A stretch of DNA of 64,000 nucleotides from Pauljensenia sp018375675 (GTDB taxonomy: Bacteria > Actinomycetota > Actinomycetes > Actinomycetales > Actinomycetaceae). A program made the translations under genes and the position numbers. This document shows positions 25,674 to 37,830 of this stretch, one piece after another. Below the pieces are notes generated by a model. The model made no database searches and was not told the DNA's origin. It saw only the letters and a program-made list of their open reading frames with translations. The DNA lies in NCBI GenBank assembly GCA_041432705.1, contig JAPWAE010000002.1, positions 316,801-380,800 on the forward strand. The letters are read 5' to 3'. The stretch's first letter is position 1. Every line of letters starts with the position of its first letter.

Positions 25674-27122
25674 GTGGAGTCGGATTCCCTCACACGCGCA
25701 TGGGCTGCGGCCCTGGATGCAGTCCCCACCGACGAGCTGGGGCCCGTCGCCACGTCGATGCTGCGCTCCGCCCGCCCCCTCGGCGACATCGAAGGCACGA
25801 TCCTCCTCGCCGTCCCCAACGATTTCACCAAGCAGTGGATTGAAGACAAGGCGCAGTCAAAGCTGACGACCGCCCTGTCCGTGCACCTGGGCCGCACCGT
25901 GCGCATCGCCATCACCGTCGATCCCACGCTCGAGGTCATCACGGACGAAGAGGACGAGGAGGAGCCGACCCCCTCCGCACCGGCCGTACCCGGGGCGGCC
26001 CCGGCCTCGTCGATCGTTGAGGACGAGGAGCACCACTCCCCCGCCCTCGTCACCGCGCCCACCGACTCCGGTCCGACCCACCTGAACCCCAAGTTCACCT
26101 TCGACACCTTCGTCATCGGCCCGTCGAACCGTTTCGCGCACGCCGCCGCGCTCGCCGCCTCGGAAACCCCTGGTACTGCCTTCAATCCCCTCTTTATCTA
26201 CGGCGATTCCGGACTAGGTAAGACACACCTGCTCCAGGCCATCGGCCACAACGCGCTGTCGATGATGCCTCACCTCAAGGTCCGCTACGTCAACTCCGAA
26301 GAATTCACGAACGAGTTCATCAACGCGATTCGCCTCAATAAGACGGACAACTCCCAGGTCGAGGCCTTCCACCGCCGCTACCGCGAACTCGACATCCTCC
26401 TCATCGACGACATCCAGTTCATCGGCGACAAGGAACAGACGGTCGAAGGTTTCTTCCATACCTTTAATGCGCTGCACAGCGCCAACAAGCAGATCGTCCT
26501 GACCTCGGACCTGCCCCCGGCCCAGCTCAAGGGATTCGAGGACCGCATGCGGTCGCGCTTCTCCTCGGGCCTGCTCGTGGATGTTCAGCCGCCGGACCTG
26601 GAGACCCGCATCGCGATCCTCCATAAGAAGGCGGATGCCGAGGGCCTCGAGGTCACCCCTGAGGTGTTTGAATACGTGGCCTCGCGCATCTCCTCCAACA
26701 TCCGTGAGCTCGAGGGCGCGCTCGTGCGCATCGGCGCGTGGGCGTCGCTGTACCAGGAGCGCATTGACTTGAACCTCGCGCAGATGATGCTCAAGGACTT
26801 CGTGTCCAACCCGGACGACAACGAGATCACCGTCAGCCTCATCATGAGCCAGTGTGCCGTCTACTTCGGCGTCACCATTGAACAAATGGGTTCCTCGGAG
26901 CGCAGCCACAACGTCGTCGAAGCCCGCCAGATCGCCATGTATCTGTGCCGCGAGCTCACCGACCTGTCCCTGCCCAAGATCGGACAGGCTTTCGGACGCG
27001 ACCACACGACGGTTATGCACGCGAACAAGAAGATCTCGAAGCTTATGAAGGAAAAGCGCGAGACCTTCAATCACGTGTCGGAGCTTACAAACCGCATCAA
27101 GCAGAAGGCCAGGGAGTCGTGA
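25674..27122 (+). CDS. dnaA: Chromosomal replication initiator DnaA
   Basis: 482 residues from GTG at 25674 behind GGAGG. Domain I about 1-85; a variable acidic linker (about 90-130, DEEDEEEPTPSAP); AAA+ domain with Walker A GDSGLGKTHLLQAIG and Walker B LLIDDIQFI; and C-terminal domain IV with the signature ELTDLSLPKIGQAFGRDHTT that reads DnaA boxes. It opens oriC and loads the helicase. Boxes on both sides of the gene suggest autoregulation. Confidence 0.98.
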   Translation: MESDSLTRAWAAALDAVPTDELGPVATSMLRSARPLGDIEGTILLAVPNDFTKQWIEDKAQSKLTTALSVHLGRTVRIAITVDPTLEVITDEEDEEEPTPSAPAVPGAAPASSIVEDEEHHSPALVTAPTDSGPTHLNPKFTFDTFVIGPSNRFAHAAALAASETPGTAFNPLFIYGDSGLGKTHLLQAIGHNALSMMPHLKVRYVNSEEFTNEFINAIRLNKTDNSQVEAFHRRYRELDILLIDDIQFIGDKEQTVEGFFHTFNALHSANKQIVLTSDLPPAQLKGFEDRMRSRFSSGLLVDVQPPDLETRIAILHKKADAEGLEVTPEVFEYVASRISSNIRELEGALVRIGAWASLYQERIDLNLAQMMLKDFVSNPDDNEITVSLIMSQCAVYFGVTIEQMGSSERSHNVVEARQIAMYLCRELTDLSLPKIGQAFGRDHTTVMHANKKISKLMKEKRETFNHVSELTNRIKQKARES

Positions 27123-27531
27123 AAACGGCGCGGGCGCTGACGAAAGTTGGCGCCCGCGCCCCATTCACAGGAGTTGTGCACATCTGGTGCATGAGCGAGC
27201 TCAAGCTGTGTAGAAAGAGGGCATGCCTGTGGATCTCAAAAAGTTGTCATTTGCTTCGTGCACAGGACCACGTGACGAATCCACAGCCTCGTCCCATAAT
27301 GACAGCACAGTCATTTGATTGAAATTCCGCCGCATAAGGGAGTTATCCACAGAACTCACAGCCCTTATGATGGAAGGACAGTCACATGACAAAAATTTTT
27401 TCACAGGCCTCCGCACAACAACGTCGCCGCCGACGCTACGCGATGGCACGCGCGAGGCAAATTTCCTGCCCCACGTGGGCACACTTGTGGGTAAAGTAGT
27501 GTCCGATCCGTTTTGTGTTTTGGAGGCAGCT
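27123..27531. other. oriC: oriC candidate (dnaA-dnaN spacer)
   Basis: 409 nt. DnaA-box-like 9-mers: TGTGGATCT (27228-27236), GAATCCACA (27277-27285) and perfect TTATCCACA (27343-27351). An AT-rich run ACAAAAATTTTTTCACA follows near 27388-27404 and could be the unwinding element. In most actinobacteria oriC occupies this spacer. The few perfect boxes fit actinobacterial consensus drift. dnaN has a GGAGG site at 27522. Confidence 0.7.
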
Positions 27532-28668
27532 ATGAAGTTCACCGTCGCCCGCGATGTTCTGGCCGAAGCCGTGTCGTGGACCGCCCGCGCGCTCCCCGTG
27601 CGTCCGGCCTCGCCGATCCTGGCCGGCGTGCGCATCAAGGCTGAAGGCGACGAGCTGACCCTGTCCTCCTTCGACTACGAGGTCTCCGCGAACTCGCACA
27701 TCCCCGCAACCGTCGACGAGGCCGGCGAGGTCCTGGTCTCCGGTCGTCTGCTCGCCGACATCTCCAAGTCGCTGCCCTCCAAGCCCGTCTCCGTCGAGCT
27801 CGACGGCCAGAAGGTAAACCTGGTCTGCGGCTCCTCGCACTTCACACTTGCGGTTATGCCCCTCGACGAGTACCCGCTGCTGCCTGCGCAGCCCACGGGC
27901 ATCGGTGCGATCGATTCCTCGACGCTGTCGCAGGCCGTCTCCCAGGTGTCGATCGCCGCGTCGCGCGACGACACGCTGCCCCTGCTGACGGGCGTGCGCA
28001 TCGAGATCAACGGCCCGGCGATCACGCTGCTGGCCACCGACCGCTACCGTCTCGCCATGCGCGAGCTGGATTGGGAGCCCACCAACACCTCCATCGAAGA
28101 GGTCGCCCTGGTCAAGGCCCGCATCCTCCAGGACGTCGCCAAGTCGATGACCTCGGGCGCCAAGGTCGAGGTCGGCCTGTCCGGCGAATCCCAGCCCGGT
28201 GCCTCGTCCCTCATTGGCTTCACCGCCCAGGGACGCCGCACCACGTCGACGCTCATGGATGGCGACTACCCCGCCGTGCGCCGCCTCTTCCCTGACACGA
28301 CGCCGATCCAGGCCGTCGTCGATCGCCACGCCCTGCTCGAGGCCGTCAAGCGTATGTCGCTGGTCGCCGAGCGCAAGACTTCCGTGCGCCTGGCATTCAC
28401 CGAGGGCCAGCTGGTCCTCGAGGCCGGACAGGGCGACAACGCCCAGGCCTCCGAGGCCATCGAGGCGACCCTGAACGGTGACGATATTTCGACCGCGTTC
28501 AACCCGCAGTTCCTCATCGATGGCCTGCAGGTCCTGGACACCGACTACGTGCGCTTCGGCTTCACGCACCCCACGAAGCCGGCCGTCATCACGGGCCAGA
28601 AGAAGGCCGACGAGGGCGAGGTCACGCAGTTCCGCTACCTGCTGATGCCCATCCGCTTCGGCATCTGA
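27532..28668 (+). CDS. dnaN: DNA polymerase III beta subunit (sliding clamp)
   Basis: 378 residues from ATG at 27532 (GGAGG 5 nt upstream); the frame is open upstream but lies in oriC. Three clamp domains are recognisable, starting MKFTVARDVLAEAVSWTARA, with ATDRYRLAMRELDW in domain 2 and the C-terminal YLLMPIRF motif. Forms the ring that tethers replicative polymerase. recF starts 1 nt after the stop. Confidence 0.98.
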   Translation: MKFTVARDVLAEAVSWTARALPVRPASPILAGVRIKAEGDELTLSSFDYEVSANSHIPATVDEAGEVLVSGRLLADISKSLPSKPVSVELDGQKVNLVCGSSHFTLAVMPLDEYPLLPAQPTGIGAIDSSTLSQAVSQVSIAASRDDTLPLLTGVRIEINGPAITLLATDRYRLAMRELDWEPTNTSIEEVALVKARILQDVAKSMTSGAKVEVGLSGESQPGASSLIGFTAQGRRTTSTLMDGDYPAVRRLFPDTTPIQAVVDRHALLEAVKRMSLVAERKTSVRLAFTEGQLVLEAGQGDNAQASEAIEATLNGDDISTAFNPQFLIDGLQVLDTDYVRFGFTHPTKPAVITGQKKADEGEVTQFRYLLMPIRFGI

Positions 28669-28669
28669 C

Positions 28670-29866
28670 GTGCGCGTCTCCCACCTGGCCCTCGACGACT
28701 TCCGCTCCTGGAAGCACGGGGTCGTCGAGCTGCCCGAGGGCCCCACGGTCCTCGTGGGCGCGAACGGCCAGGGAAAGACAAACCTCGTCGAGGCGCTTGC
28801 CTACCTGTCCACGTTTTCGTCGCACAGGGTCGGCGCGGAGGGTGCCCTCGTGCGCATCCCCATCGACGAGGCCGAGGCCGCCCCGGGTGGTGCCGTCATC
28901 CGCGCGCGTGTTGTGGCCTCGGGCCGCGAGCAGGTCATCGAGCTCGAAATCGTTCGCGGCAAGGCCAATCGCGCGCGCATCAACCGCGCGCAGGTCAAGC
29001 CCCGCGAGATTCTGGGCATCGTGCGCACGGTCGTGTTCGCACCCGAGGACCTCTCGCTCGTGCGCGGCGACCCGTCTGTGCGCCGATCTTTCTTGGACGA
29101 CCTGGCCACGCAGCTCTCCCCCATACACGCCTCCGTGCGCTCCGACTTCGACCGGGTCGCACGCCAGCGCGCGGCGCTCATGAAGGCCGCCCAGGCCTCG
29201 CTCCGCCGCGGCCAGTCCCCCGACCTGTCGACCCTCGAGATCTGGGACCAGCAGTTTGCCGCCCTGTCTGCGCGCATCACCGCCACGCGCGCATCCATCG
29301 CATCGCGCCTGGAAGAGCCGGCCGCGCGCTCCTACGACGACGTCGCCGACTCCCCGCGCCACCTGCGCCTCGCCTTCGATGCCTCGGTCGACCGCGTCAT
29401 CGGCACCGACCCCGACAACCCGGCCAGCGCTGATCTCACCGACGTGGAGGCCCAAACCGAGCGCATGCTCGCGGCCCTCGCGTCGGTACGCGAGAAGGAA
29501 ACCGAGCGAGGCGTCAATCTCGTCGGCGCACACCGCGACGACCTGACCCTCAGCCTCGGCGCGATGCCCGTCAAGGGCTACGCCTCGCACGGCGAATCAT
29601 GGTCGGTTGCCCTCGCGCTGCGCCTCGGCGCATTCGAACTGCTCAGCGACGACGGCGACACACCGATCCTCATCCTCGACGACGTGTTCGCCGAGCTCGA
29701 CTCCTCGCGCCGCGAGGGCCTGGCCGCCCTTGCCTCGAAGGCCGAGCAGATCATCGTCACCTGCGCGGTCGCCGGCGACCTGCCCGCCTCGCTCGACCAC
29801 CACGCCCTGCGCGTGCGCCTCGACCCCGAGCGCGGCACTGTCATCGACGAGGCCGACGATGAGTGA
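28670..29866 (+). CDS. recF: DNA replication and repair protein RecF
   Basis: 398 residues, GTG start. Walker A GANGQGKTN (30-38), signature-region HGESWSVALALRLGAFELL and Walker B ILILDDVFAELD are intact. RecF is an SMC-like ATPase that with RecO/RecR loads RecA on gapped DNA. It overlaps the next gene by 8 nt. Confidence 0.97.
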   Translation: MRVSHLALDDFRSWKHGVVELPEGPTVLVGANGQGKTNLVEALAYLSTFSSHRVGAEGALVRIPIDEAEAAPGGAVIRARVVASGREQVIELEIVRGKANRARINRAQVKPREILGIVRTVVFAPEDLSLVRGDPSVRRSFLDDLATQLSPIHASVRSDFDRVARQRAALMKAAQASLRRGQSPDLSTLEIWDQQFAALSARITATRASIASRLEEPAARSYDDVADSPRHLRLAFDASVDRVIGTDPDNPASADLTDVEAQTERMLAALASVREKETERGVNLVGAHRDDLTLSLGAMPVKGYASHGESWSVALALRLGAFELLSDDGDTPILILDDVFAELDSSRREGLAALASKAEQIIVTCAVAGDLPASLDHHALRVRLDPERGTVIDEADDE

Positions 29867-30647
29867 GCGCGAGGACGTGGCCGCCGACGAGCTGAGCGGA
29901 TCTGAGGCCCCCGGCGACGAAGTCGACGCCGACGAGTTCGTCGTCCGCGCCCTCGAACGAGCCCAGAGCGTCGCCCGCACGCACGGCTACACGAGGTCCA
30001 CCCTGCCCTCGTGGGGCCTCGACGAAACACGTCCCCGACGCAGCCTCGACGGATCCAGCGAATATGCCGCCATCGAAACCGACGGATTCGGCCGCCTCGC
30101 CGACGAGGAGAACGTCTCCGCGCGCGCCGCAGCCCGAGCCGCCGCCTACCGCCACGGAGGCGGGATCGAAGCCCCGGCCTCGTCGACGGAGGAAGACCCC
30201 GAGGGCGATCTCGCGGCCCTGCGCCAGGCCCTGGAGGGAACCGGCGCCTCGTGGAGCCGCGCCCCCGGCATGGCAGCCATGCGCCCGCGCTACCGGAGGG
30301 CTAATTCCCTGGGCGTGATTCTGGCCCGCACGATCAAAACCCGAGAATGGGACACCCCCACCAAGATGGGGTCGATCATGGCGAAATGGCGCGACATCGT
30401 GGGCCCCCAGGTCGCCGAACACGCCCGCATAGAGACCTTCGAGGGGCACCGCCTGGTCGTGCGCACCGACTCCACAGCCTGGGCCAAACAGCTCCAGCTT
30501 CTCCTGCCCACCATCGAGCGGCGAATCGCCGAGGAAGTCGGGTCCGGCGTCGTCGAGCAGGTCATCATCCGAGGACCCGTCGCCCCCTCGTGGAAGAAAG
30601 GCCCCTACGTCGTGCGTGGCCGAGGCCCTCGCGCGGACTACGGGTGA
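29859..30647 (+). CDS. DUF721 family protein (DciA-like)
   Basis: 262 residues; the ATG at 29859 overlaps recF. A long acidic/Ala-rich N-terminal region precedes the DUF721 domain (about 150-250: WDTPTKMGSIMAKWRDIVGPQVAEHARIE region, then LVVRTDSTAWAKQLQLL). The family includes DciA, the helicase operator in bacteria lacking DnaC/DnaI, and in actinobacteria follows recF. A role in helicase loading is known for the family, not shown here. Confidence 0.9.
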   Translation: MSEREDVAADELSGSEAPGDEVDADEFVVRALERAQSVARTHGYTRSTLPSWGLDETRPRRSLDGSSEYAAIETDGFGRLADEENVSARAAARAAAYRHGGGIEAPASSTEEDPEGDLAALRQALEGTGASWSRAPGMAAMRPRYRRANSLGVILARTIKTREWDTPTKMGSIMAKWRDIVGPQVAEHARIETFEGHRLVVRTDSTAWAKQLQLLLPTIERRIAEEVGSGVVEQVIIRGPVAPSWKKGPYVVRGRGPRADYG

Positions 30648-30747
30648 CAGCGCCGCGCACGTCGGCGTCCATATGATGTTTCTGACCGCGCGGTCTCTGA
30701 TACGCTGTTCCGTTAGCCCGCGCGTGAGGGCTTGTTAAGGAGACATC

Positions 30748-31656
30748 ATGAGCAATCCATTCGCCAGGAACGAAGGAAGCGCCCAGGGATTTGGCCAGCA
30801 GGGCGGGTACCCCGGCGCTGCCCAGGGCGGATACCAGCAGGGATACGGCCAGCAGGGCGGATACGCTCCCGGCCAGTACCAGGGCGGATATTCCGGCGCT
30901 GCCCAGGGCGTGCCCCAGCAGGCCTACGGCCAGTGGAACCCGCAGGGTGGCTACGGCGGGCAGGGAGGATTCCCTCAGGGCGCGCCCCAGCAGAGTGGCA
31001 AGTCCAAGACGCCGCTCATCATCGGCATCATTGCGAGCGTCGTCGTCATCGCGATCATCGTCGGTATCGTCATCTGGGCGATGTCGGGATCTGATTCCAA
31101 CGACTCCTCCAACAACTCCACCCCCGCACCTGGCACCTCCGCCCCGGCAAACCCGGGCAGTGGCAGCGCAAACCCGGCAAACCCCGCGCCCGGCAACCCT
31201 CAGGCGCCGAACAACACCAACCCGTCCGCCGCACCCACGCAGGGAAACGGAACGGGAGCCAACGGCATGCTCAGCATGACCCCGTACGGCGCCACCAATC
31301 TCTACGAGATCACCGACATCTCCTACGGCCCCAAGGCCGACAATAACGAGCAGACGCTGAAGGTGACCTTCAAGGTCACTAACAAGGGCAATGCCCCGGA
31401 ATTCGGCGGCATGTACCCGCGTGCGTACCAGAACAACGAACAGCTTGGACCGCCCAACTTCTTCATGACCCAGAAGCCCGATGACTTCGAGTACGTGCCC
31501 GGTGTCGAGGACGTTCCGGCCGGACAGTCTGTTCAGTACGTCGTCTACTGGGTGATCCCAAACAAGCGCGACCCCATTGAGTTCCGCGACCCGGCCTGGA
31601 CGCTGCTTCAGGGGCAGGGCCAGGATTACCAAAAGTGGACCTGGCAGCCGAAGTAA
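30748..31656 (+). CDS. Membrane-anchored extracellular protein, DUF5067-like, with Gly/Gln-rich N-terminus
   Basis: 302 residues, ATG behind AAGGAG. The first 85 residues are a cytoplasmic Gly/Gln/Tyr-rich repeat (GGY(P/S)GAAQG, GQQGGYAPG) like those of many actinobacterial anchored proteins. One membrane helix (about 89-111) follows, then an Asn/Pro/Ala linker and an outer domain. The latter (LKVTFKVTNKGNAPEFGG, then AYQNNEQLGPP) looks like the DUF5067 immunoglobulin-like fold. Own transcription unit, ended by a 12-bp hairpin. Function unknown. Confidence 0.75.
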   Translation: MSNPFARNEGSAQGFGQQGGYPGAAQGGYQQGYGQQGGYAPGQYQGGYSGAAQGVPQQAYGQWNPQGGYGGQGGFPQGAPQQSGKSKTPLIIGIIASVVVIAIIVGIVIWAMSGSDSNDSSNNSTPAPGTSAPANPGSGSANPANPAPGNPQAPNNTNPSAAPTQGNGTGANGMLSMTPYGATNLYEITDISYGPKADNNEQTLKVTFKVTNKGNAPEFGGMYPRAYQNNEQLGPPNFFMTQKPDDFEYVPGVEDVPAGQSVQYVVYWVIPNKRDPIEFRDPAWTLLQGQGQDYQKWTWQPK

Positions 31657-31963
31657 TCCACTGATCAGGCGTCGCGCACGCGCACGCTCAGAGCTCTGAA
31701 ACGGCATCTTTTCGAGCATCCTGACGCGCGAATCGTCGCTGTTTACAAGTGAGCGACGGGGCCGCCCTCCCAGCCGGGAGGGCGGCCTTGTGCGTCCCAG
31801 CAGCAACCACAATCGGCATGTGACTGGTCACAGTCGACTTTTCGTTGGAATCACGCAGTTTGTAAAGTAACCCTCCGAGCCTGTCAATCCCGGGAACAAG
31901 CGCCACTTTTGGTAGAATCTACAAGGTTAAACATCTATTTTCGCGCACTGCGAGGGGAGCCAC
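31657..31963. other. Spacer before gyrB with terminator and promoter candidate
   Basis: 307 nt without a gene. It contains the terminator of the preceding gene (31760-31787) and, nearer gyrB, an extended -10-like TGGTAGAAT at about 31910-31918, 46 nt before the gyrB start. No clear -35 is visible at normal spacing. Confidence 0.5.
31760..31787 (+). terminator. Hairpin terminator
   Basis: Perfect 12-bp stem GGCCGCCCTCCC (31760-31771) with 31776-31787, 4-nt loop AGCC. Confidence 0.8.
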
Positions 31964-33988
31964 GTGGCTGACAACGAGAAGACCGCCGAAGGCGAGCAGT
32001 CCTACGGCGCATCGGACATCACCGTCCTCGAGGGCCTGGAAGCCGTCCGCAAGCGCCCGGGCATGTACATCGGATCCACCGGCGAACGCGGCCTGCACCA
32101 CCTGGTGTACGAGGTCGTCGACAACTCCGTCGACGAGGCCCTGGCCGGCTACGCCGACCACATCGAGGTCACGATCCAGGAAGACGGCGGCATCAAGGTC
32201 GTCGACAACGGTCGAGGCATCCCCGTCGACGAGCACCCCACCGAGCACAAGCCCACCGTCGAGGTCGTCATGACGATCCTCCACGCCGGCGGTAAGTTCG
32301 GCGGCGGCGGATACGCCGTCTCGGGCGGCCTGCACGGCGTCGGCATCTCCGTCGTCAACGCCCTGTCCACCCGCGTGAACACCGAGATCCGCCGCCAGGG
32401 CTACGTGTGGCGCATGTCGTTCGCCAACGGCGGCACCCCCATCACCCCCCTCGAACGCGGCGAAAAAACCGACGAGACCGGCACCACCCAGGTCTTCTAC
32501 CCGGACCCGGAGATCTTCGAAACCGTCGAATTCGACTTCGAGACCCTGCGCCAGCGCTTCCAGCAGATGGCCTTCCTCAACAAGGGCCTGCGCATCACCC
32601 TGACCGACGAGCGCGAGTTCGCCACCGACGAAGGCGACGAGATCGCCGGCGGCGAGGAGGCCTCGGACAAGAAGACCAAGGGTCACCGCACCGTCACCTA
32701 CTGCTACGAGCACGGCCTGCGCGACTACGTCGAATACCTCGACTCCGCCAAGAAGTCCGACACGATCAACAACGAGATCATCGACTTCGAAGCCGAAAAC
32801 GACGAAGGCACCATGAGCGTGGAAATCGCCATGCAGTGGACCACCGCCTACTCCTCGTCCGTCCACACCTTCGCCAACACCATCAACACGACCGAAGGCG
32901 GCATGCACGAGGAGGGCTTCCGCACCGCGCTGACCTCCCTCGTCAACCGCTACGGCCGCGACAAGGGCATCATCCGCGACAAGGACGACAACCTCACCGG
33001 TGACGACGTTCGCGAAGGCCTGACCGCCGTCATCTCGATCAAGCTCACCGAGCCCCAGTTCGAAGGTCAGACGAAGACCAAGCTCGGCAACACCGAAGCC
33101 CGCACCTTCGTCGCCCAGCAGGTCTACTCCAAGCTCACCGACTGGTTCGACGCCCACCCCGCCGACGCCAAGGCCATCATCAACAAGGGCCAGGCCGCCC
33201 AGGCCGCCCGCGTCGCCGCCCGCAAGGCCCGCGAGGCCACGCGCCGCAAGGGCGTCCTCGAATCCGCCTCCATGCCCGGCAAGCTGCGCGACTGCTCCTC
33301 GCGCACGCCGTCCGAGTGCGAAATCTTCATCGTCGAGGGCGACTCCGCAGGCGGTTCCGCCGTCGGCGGCCGCGACCCCGAGCGTCAGGCCATCCTGCCG
33401 ATCCGCGGAAAGATCCTCAACGTCGAAAAGGCGCGCCTGGACCGAGCCCTGTCCTCGGACACCATCCGCTCCCTCATCACCGCCTTCGGCACCGGCATCG
33501 GCGAAGACTTCGACATCTCGAAGCTGCGCTACGGCAAGATCGTCATCATGGCGGACGCCGACGTCGACGGCCAGCACATCGCCACGCTGCTGCTGACCCT
33601 CCTCTTCCGCTACATGCGACCCCTCATCGAGGGCGGCCACACCTTCATCGCCATGCCCCCGCTGTACCGCATCAAGTGGACCAACGCTGAGCATGAATTC
33701 GCATACTCCGACAAGGAGCGCGACGAACTGCTCGCTGCCGGCGCCGCCGCGAACCGCCGCCTGCCCAAGGAAGGCGGCATCCAGCGATACAAGGGTCTGG
33801 GCGAAATGAACGACCACGAATTGTGGGAGACCACCATGGATCCGGCCAGCCGAATCCTCAAGCAGGTCACCCTCGACGAGGCCGCAGACGCCGACGAGAC
33901 CTTCACGATCCTCATGGGCGACGACGTCGACCGACGCCGCACGTTCATCCAGCGCAACGCCTCCGACGTGCGCTTCCTCGACATCTGA
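31964..33988 (+). CDS. gyrB: DNA gyrase subunit B
   Basis: 674 residues, GTG start behind GAGGGG. GHKL ATPase motifs (EVVDNSVDEALAG; DNGRGIPVDEH; GLHGVGISVVNALS), the TOPRIM EGDSAGGSA and DADVDGQHI metal site, and C-terminal GLGEMNDHELWETTMDP are present. With GyrA it introduces negative supercoils; target of aminocoumarins. gyrA follows after 76 nt. Confidence 0.98.
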   Translation: MADNEKTAEGEQSYGASDITVLEGLEAVRKRPGMYIGSTGERGLHHLVYEVVDNSVDEALAGYADHIEVTIQEDGGIKVVDNGRGIPVDEHPTEHKPTVEVVMTILHAGGKFGGGGYAVSGGLHGVGISVVNALSTRVNTEIRRQGYVWRMSFANGGTPITPLERGEKTDETGTTQVFYPDPEIFETVEFDFETLRQRFQQMAFLNKGLRITLTDEREFATDEGDEIAGGEEASDKKTKGHRTVTYCYEHGLRDYVEYLDSAKKSDTINNEIIDFEAENDEGTMSVEIAMQWTTAYSSSVHTFANTINTTEGGMHEEGFRTALTSLVNRYGRDKGIIRDKDDNLTGDDVREGLTAVISIKLTEPQFEGQTKTKLGNTEARTFVAQQVYSKLTDWFDAHPADAKAIINKGQAAQAARVAARKAREATRRKGVLESASMPGKLRDCSSRTPSECEIFIVEGDSAGGSAVGGRDPERQAILPIRGKILNVEKARLDRALSSDTIRSLITAFGTGIGEDFDISKLRYGKIVIMADADVDGQHIATLLLTLLFRYMRPLIEGGHTFIAMPPLYRIKWTNAEHEFAYSDKERDELLAAGAAANRRLPKEGGIQRYKGLGEMNDHELWETTMDPASRILKQVTLDEAADADETFTILMGDDVDRRRTFIQRNASDVRFLDI

Positions 33989-34064
33989 CATCACCCACGA
34001 CCAGCCCAGCCCCGGCCTCGTACCGGGCGGGCCCGATCGAGCAGAAACAACGTAAGGAACACTT

Positions 34065-36677
<2,613 letters not shown>

Positions 36678-36681
36678 CGCG

Positions 36682-36719
36682 TGATCACGGGACGAGGCCC
36701 CCGCCTCGTCCCGTGATCA
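36682..36719 (+). terminator. Hairpin terminator after gyrA
   Basis: Perfect 17-bp stem (36682-36698 with 36703-36719), CCCC loop, 5 nt after the gyrA stop, no T-tract. Confidence 0.85.
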
Positions 36720-36804
36720 ATCTGCCAAACCGGCGCGGAACCAGCGCCGGTGCCAGGCGATGCGGTAGCCTGGCAGATAGGAAGTGCGACCTGGAAGGAA
36801 ACCC

Positions 36805-37197
36805 ATGAGCGACCACGTCTCGAGCACCCGCAGCGACGCTCCCCGCCGAGTTGACCTGGCCATCGCGCGCATCGACGCGTGGACCGTCATGAAGGTGGCG
36901 TTCCTGCTGTCCGTCGCCCTGGGTATCGCAATGGTCGTCGCCACGATCGTCCTGTGGCTCATGGTCGATGCCATGCACGTCTTCAGCCAGCTCGAGGAAT
37001 TCCTCAAGACCATGGGCGCCGGCCGCTACGCGGACCTCCTGGACTACGCTCGCCTGCCGCGCGTCATCTCCTACGCGACCATCGTCGCGGTCATCAACGT
37101 CGTTCTGCTCACCGCCCTGTCGACGCTGGGAGCCATGCTCTACAACGTCGTCGCTTCGCTGGTGGGTGGCATCAAGGTGTCCCTCATGGATGAGTGA
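36805..37197 (+). CDS. DUF3566 transmembrane protein
   Basis: 130 residues from ATG at 36805 (AAGGA 7 nt upstream). Two membrane helices (about 31-58 and 89-114) around a loop HVFSQLEEFLKTMGAG; the Gly-rich end GGIKVSLMDE is typical of DUF3566. The gene follows gyrA in many actinobacteria (mycobacterial Rv0007 is an example). Function uncertain. Confidence 0.88.
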   Translation: MSDHVSSTRSDAPRRVDLAIARIDAWTVMKVAFLLSVALGIAMVVATIVLWLMVDAMHVFSQLEEFLKTMGAGRYADLLDYARLPRVISYATIVAVINVVLLTALSTLGAMLYNVVASLVGGIKVSLMDE

Positions 37198-37207
37198 GGG
37201 CACTCGC

Positions 37208-37239
37208 GCAAGGGGTCGGCTGATGCCGGCCCCTTTTGC
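37208..37239 (+). terminator. Hairpin terminator after DUF3566 gene
   Basis: AAGGGGTCGGC pairs with GCCGGCCCCTT (one G-T pair), TGAT loop, TTTTGC tail. Confidence 0.8.
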
Positions 37240-37254
37240 TATGCCGTTCAGGGG

Positions 37255-37585
37255 TTCTTGCGTTGCTTGTGGCCCCGCTGGTGTTCCGGGTGCCGTCGGG
37301 CCTGACTCGTCGGGCCGGGCTGCTTTGTGCGCCCGTGGGCGGCGGCCCGCCCGCGAGATCGCCACACGCGAGCCTGAAGGCTCGGAGTGGTCGATCTCGA
37401 GGCCCGCCCTGGCCCTGCCGCCACCCACCGGCACCGCGGCCAGGCCCCGCCACCGCCCGCGGGTGTCGCAGCCAGGCCCTCCGCTCCCTCCGGCGCCCTC
37501 CACACCAGTGGGGCGTGGTCGCTGATGTGTGGCTCGGTGCGTCGTCTCGAAGCCCGGCCAGGCCCCGCCATAGCCCGCAGGCATC
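37255..37585 (-). repeat. GC-rich interspersed repeat E, copy 2
   Basis: Same modules as copy 1 but on the opposite strand: GGGCCGGGCTGCTTTGTGCG, CCCGTGGGCGGCGGCCCGCC, CACCCACCGGCACCGCGGCC, a CCCTCCACACCAGTGG segment and TCTCGAAGCCCGGCCAGGCC. First part of a 1.3-kb gene-free stretch (37198-38542). Confidence 0.75.
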
Positions 37586-37599
37586 ACAAATCTCTCGCG

Positions 37600-37804
37600 T
37601 GAAACCGACATCGCCTTTGCTCGCGCAGGGCGAGCCTCAGATGAAACCGACATCGCCTTTGCGGTTGAGAAATGGGTGTTTTGGGTGCGTTTTTCGGTTG
37701 CAGTGGTGATGGCGGTTTCAATGGTTGCTGTTCTGGGGCGTGCAGTGGTGATGGTGGTTTCATGCTGGCCTGTATCAGTGGTTGCAGAGGTGTCATTGGT
37801 TTCA
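37600..37804. repeat. Inverted array A (two plus, three minus copies of one word)
   Basis: TGAAACCGACATCGCC-type word at 37600 and 37642, identical over 21 nt through CTTTGC. It then occurs in reverse at 37705-37720 (GGTGATGGCGGTTTCA), 37747-37762 (GGTGATGGTGGTTTCA) and, diverged, 37790-37804 (GTGTCATTGGTTTCA). Spacers differ in sequence. No gene is supported. Confidence 0.7.
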
Positions 37805-37830
37805 ACGTCGCCACGTCACAGCTGCCTGTG

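Noticed and set aside
36685..37653. Minus-strand gene opposite DUF3566
   Set aside because: It crosses two terminator hairpins and repeat E and has no domain; DUF3566 on the plus strand is the recognised family.
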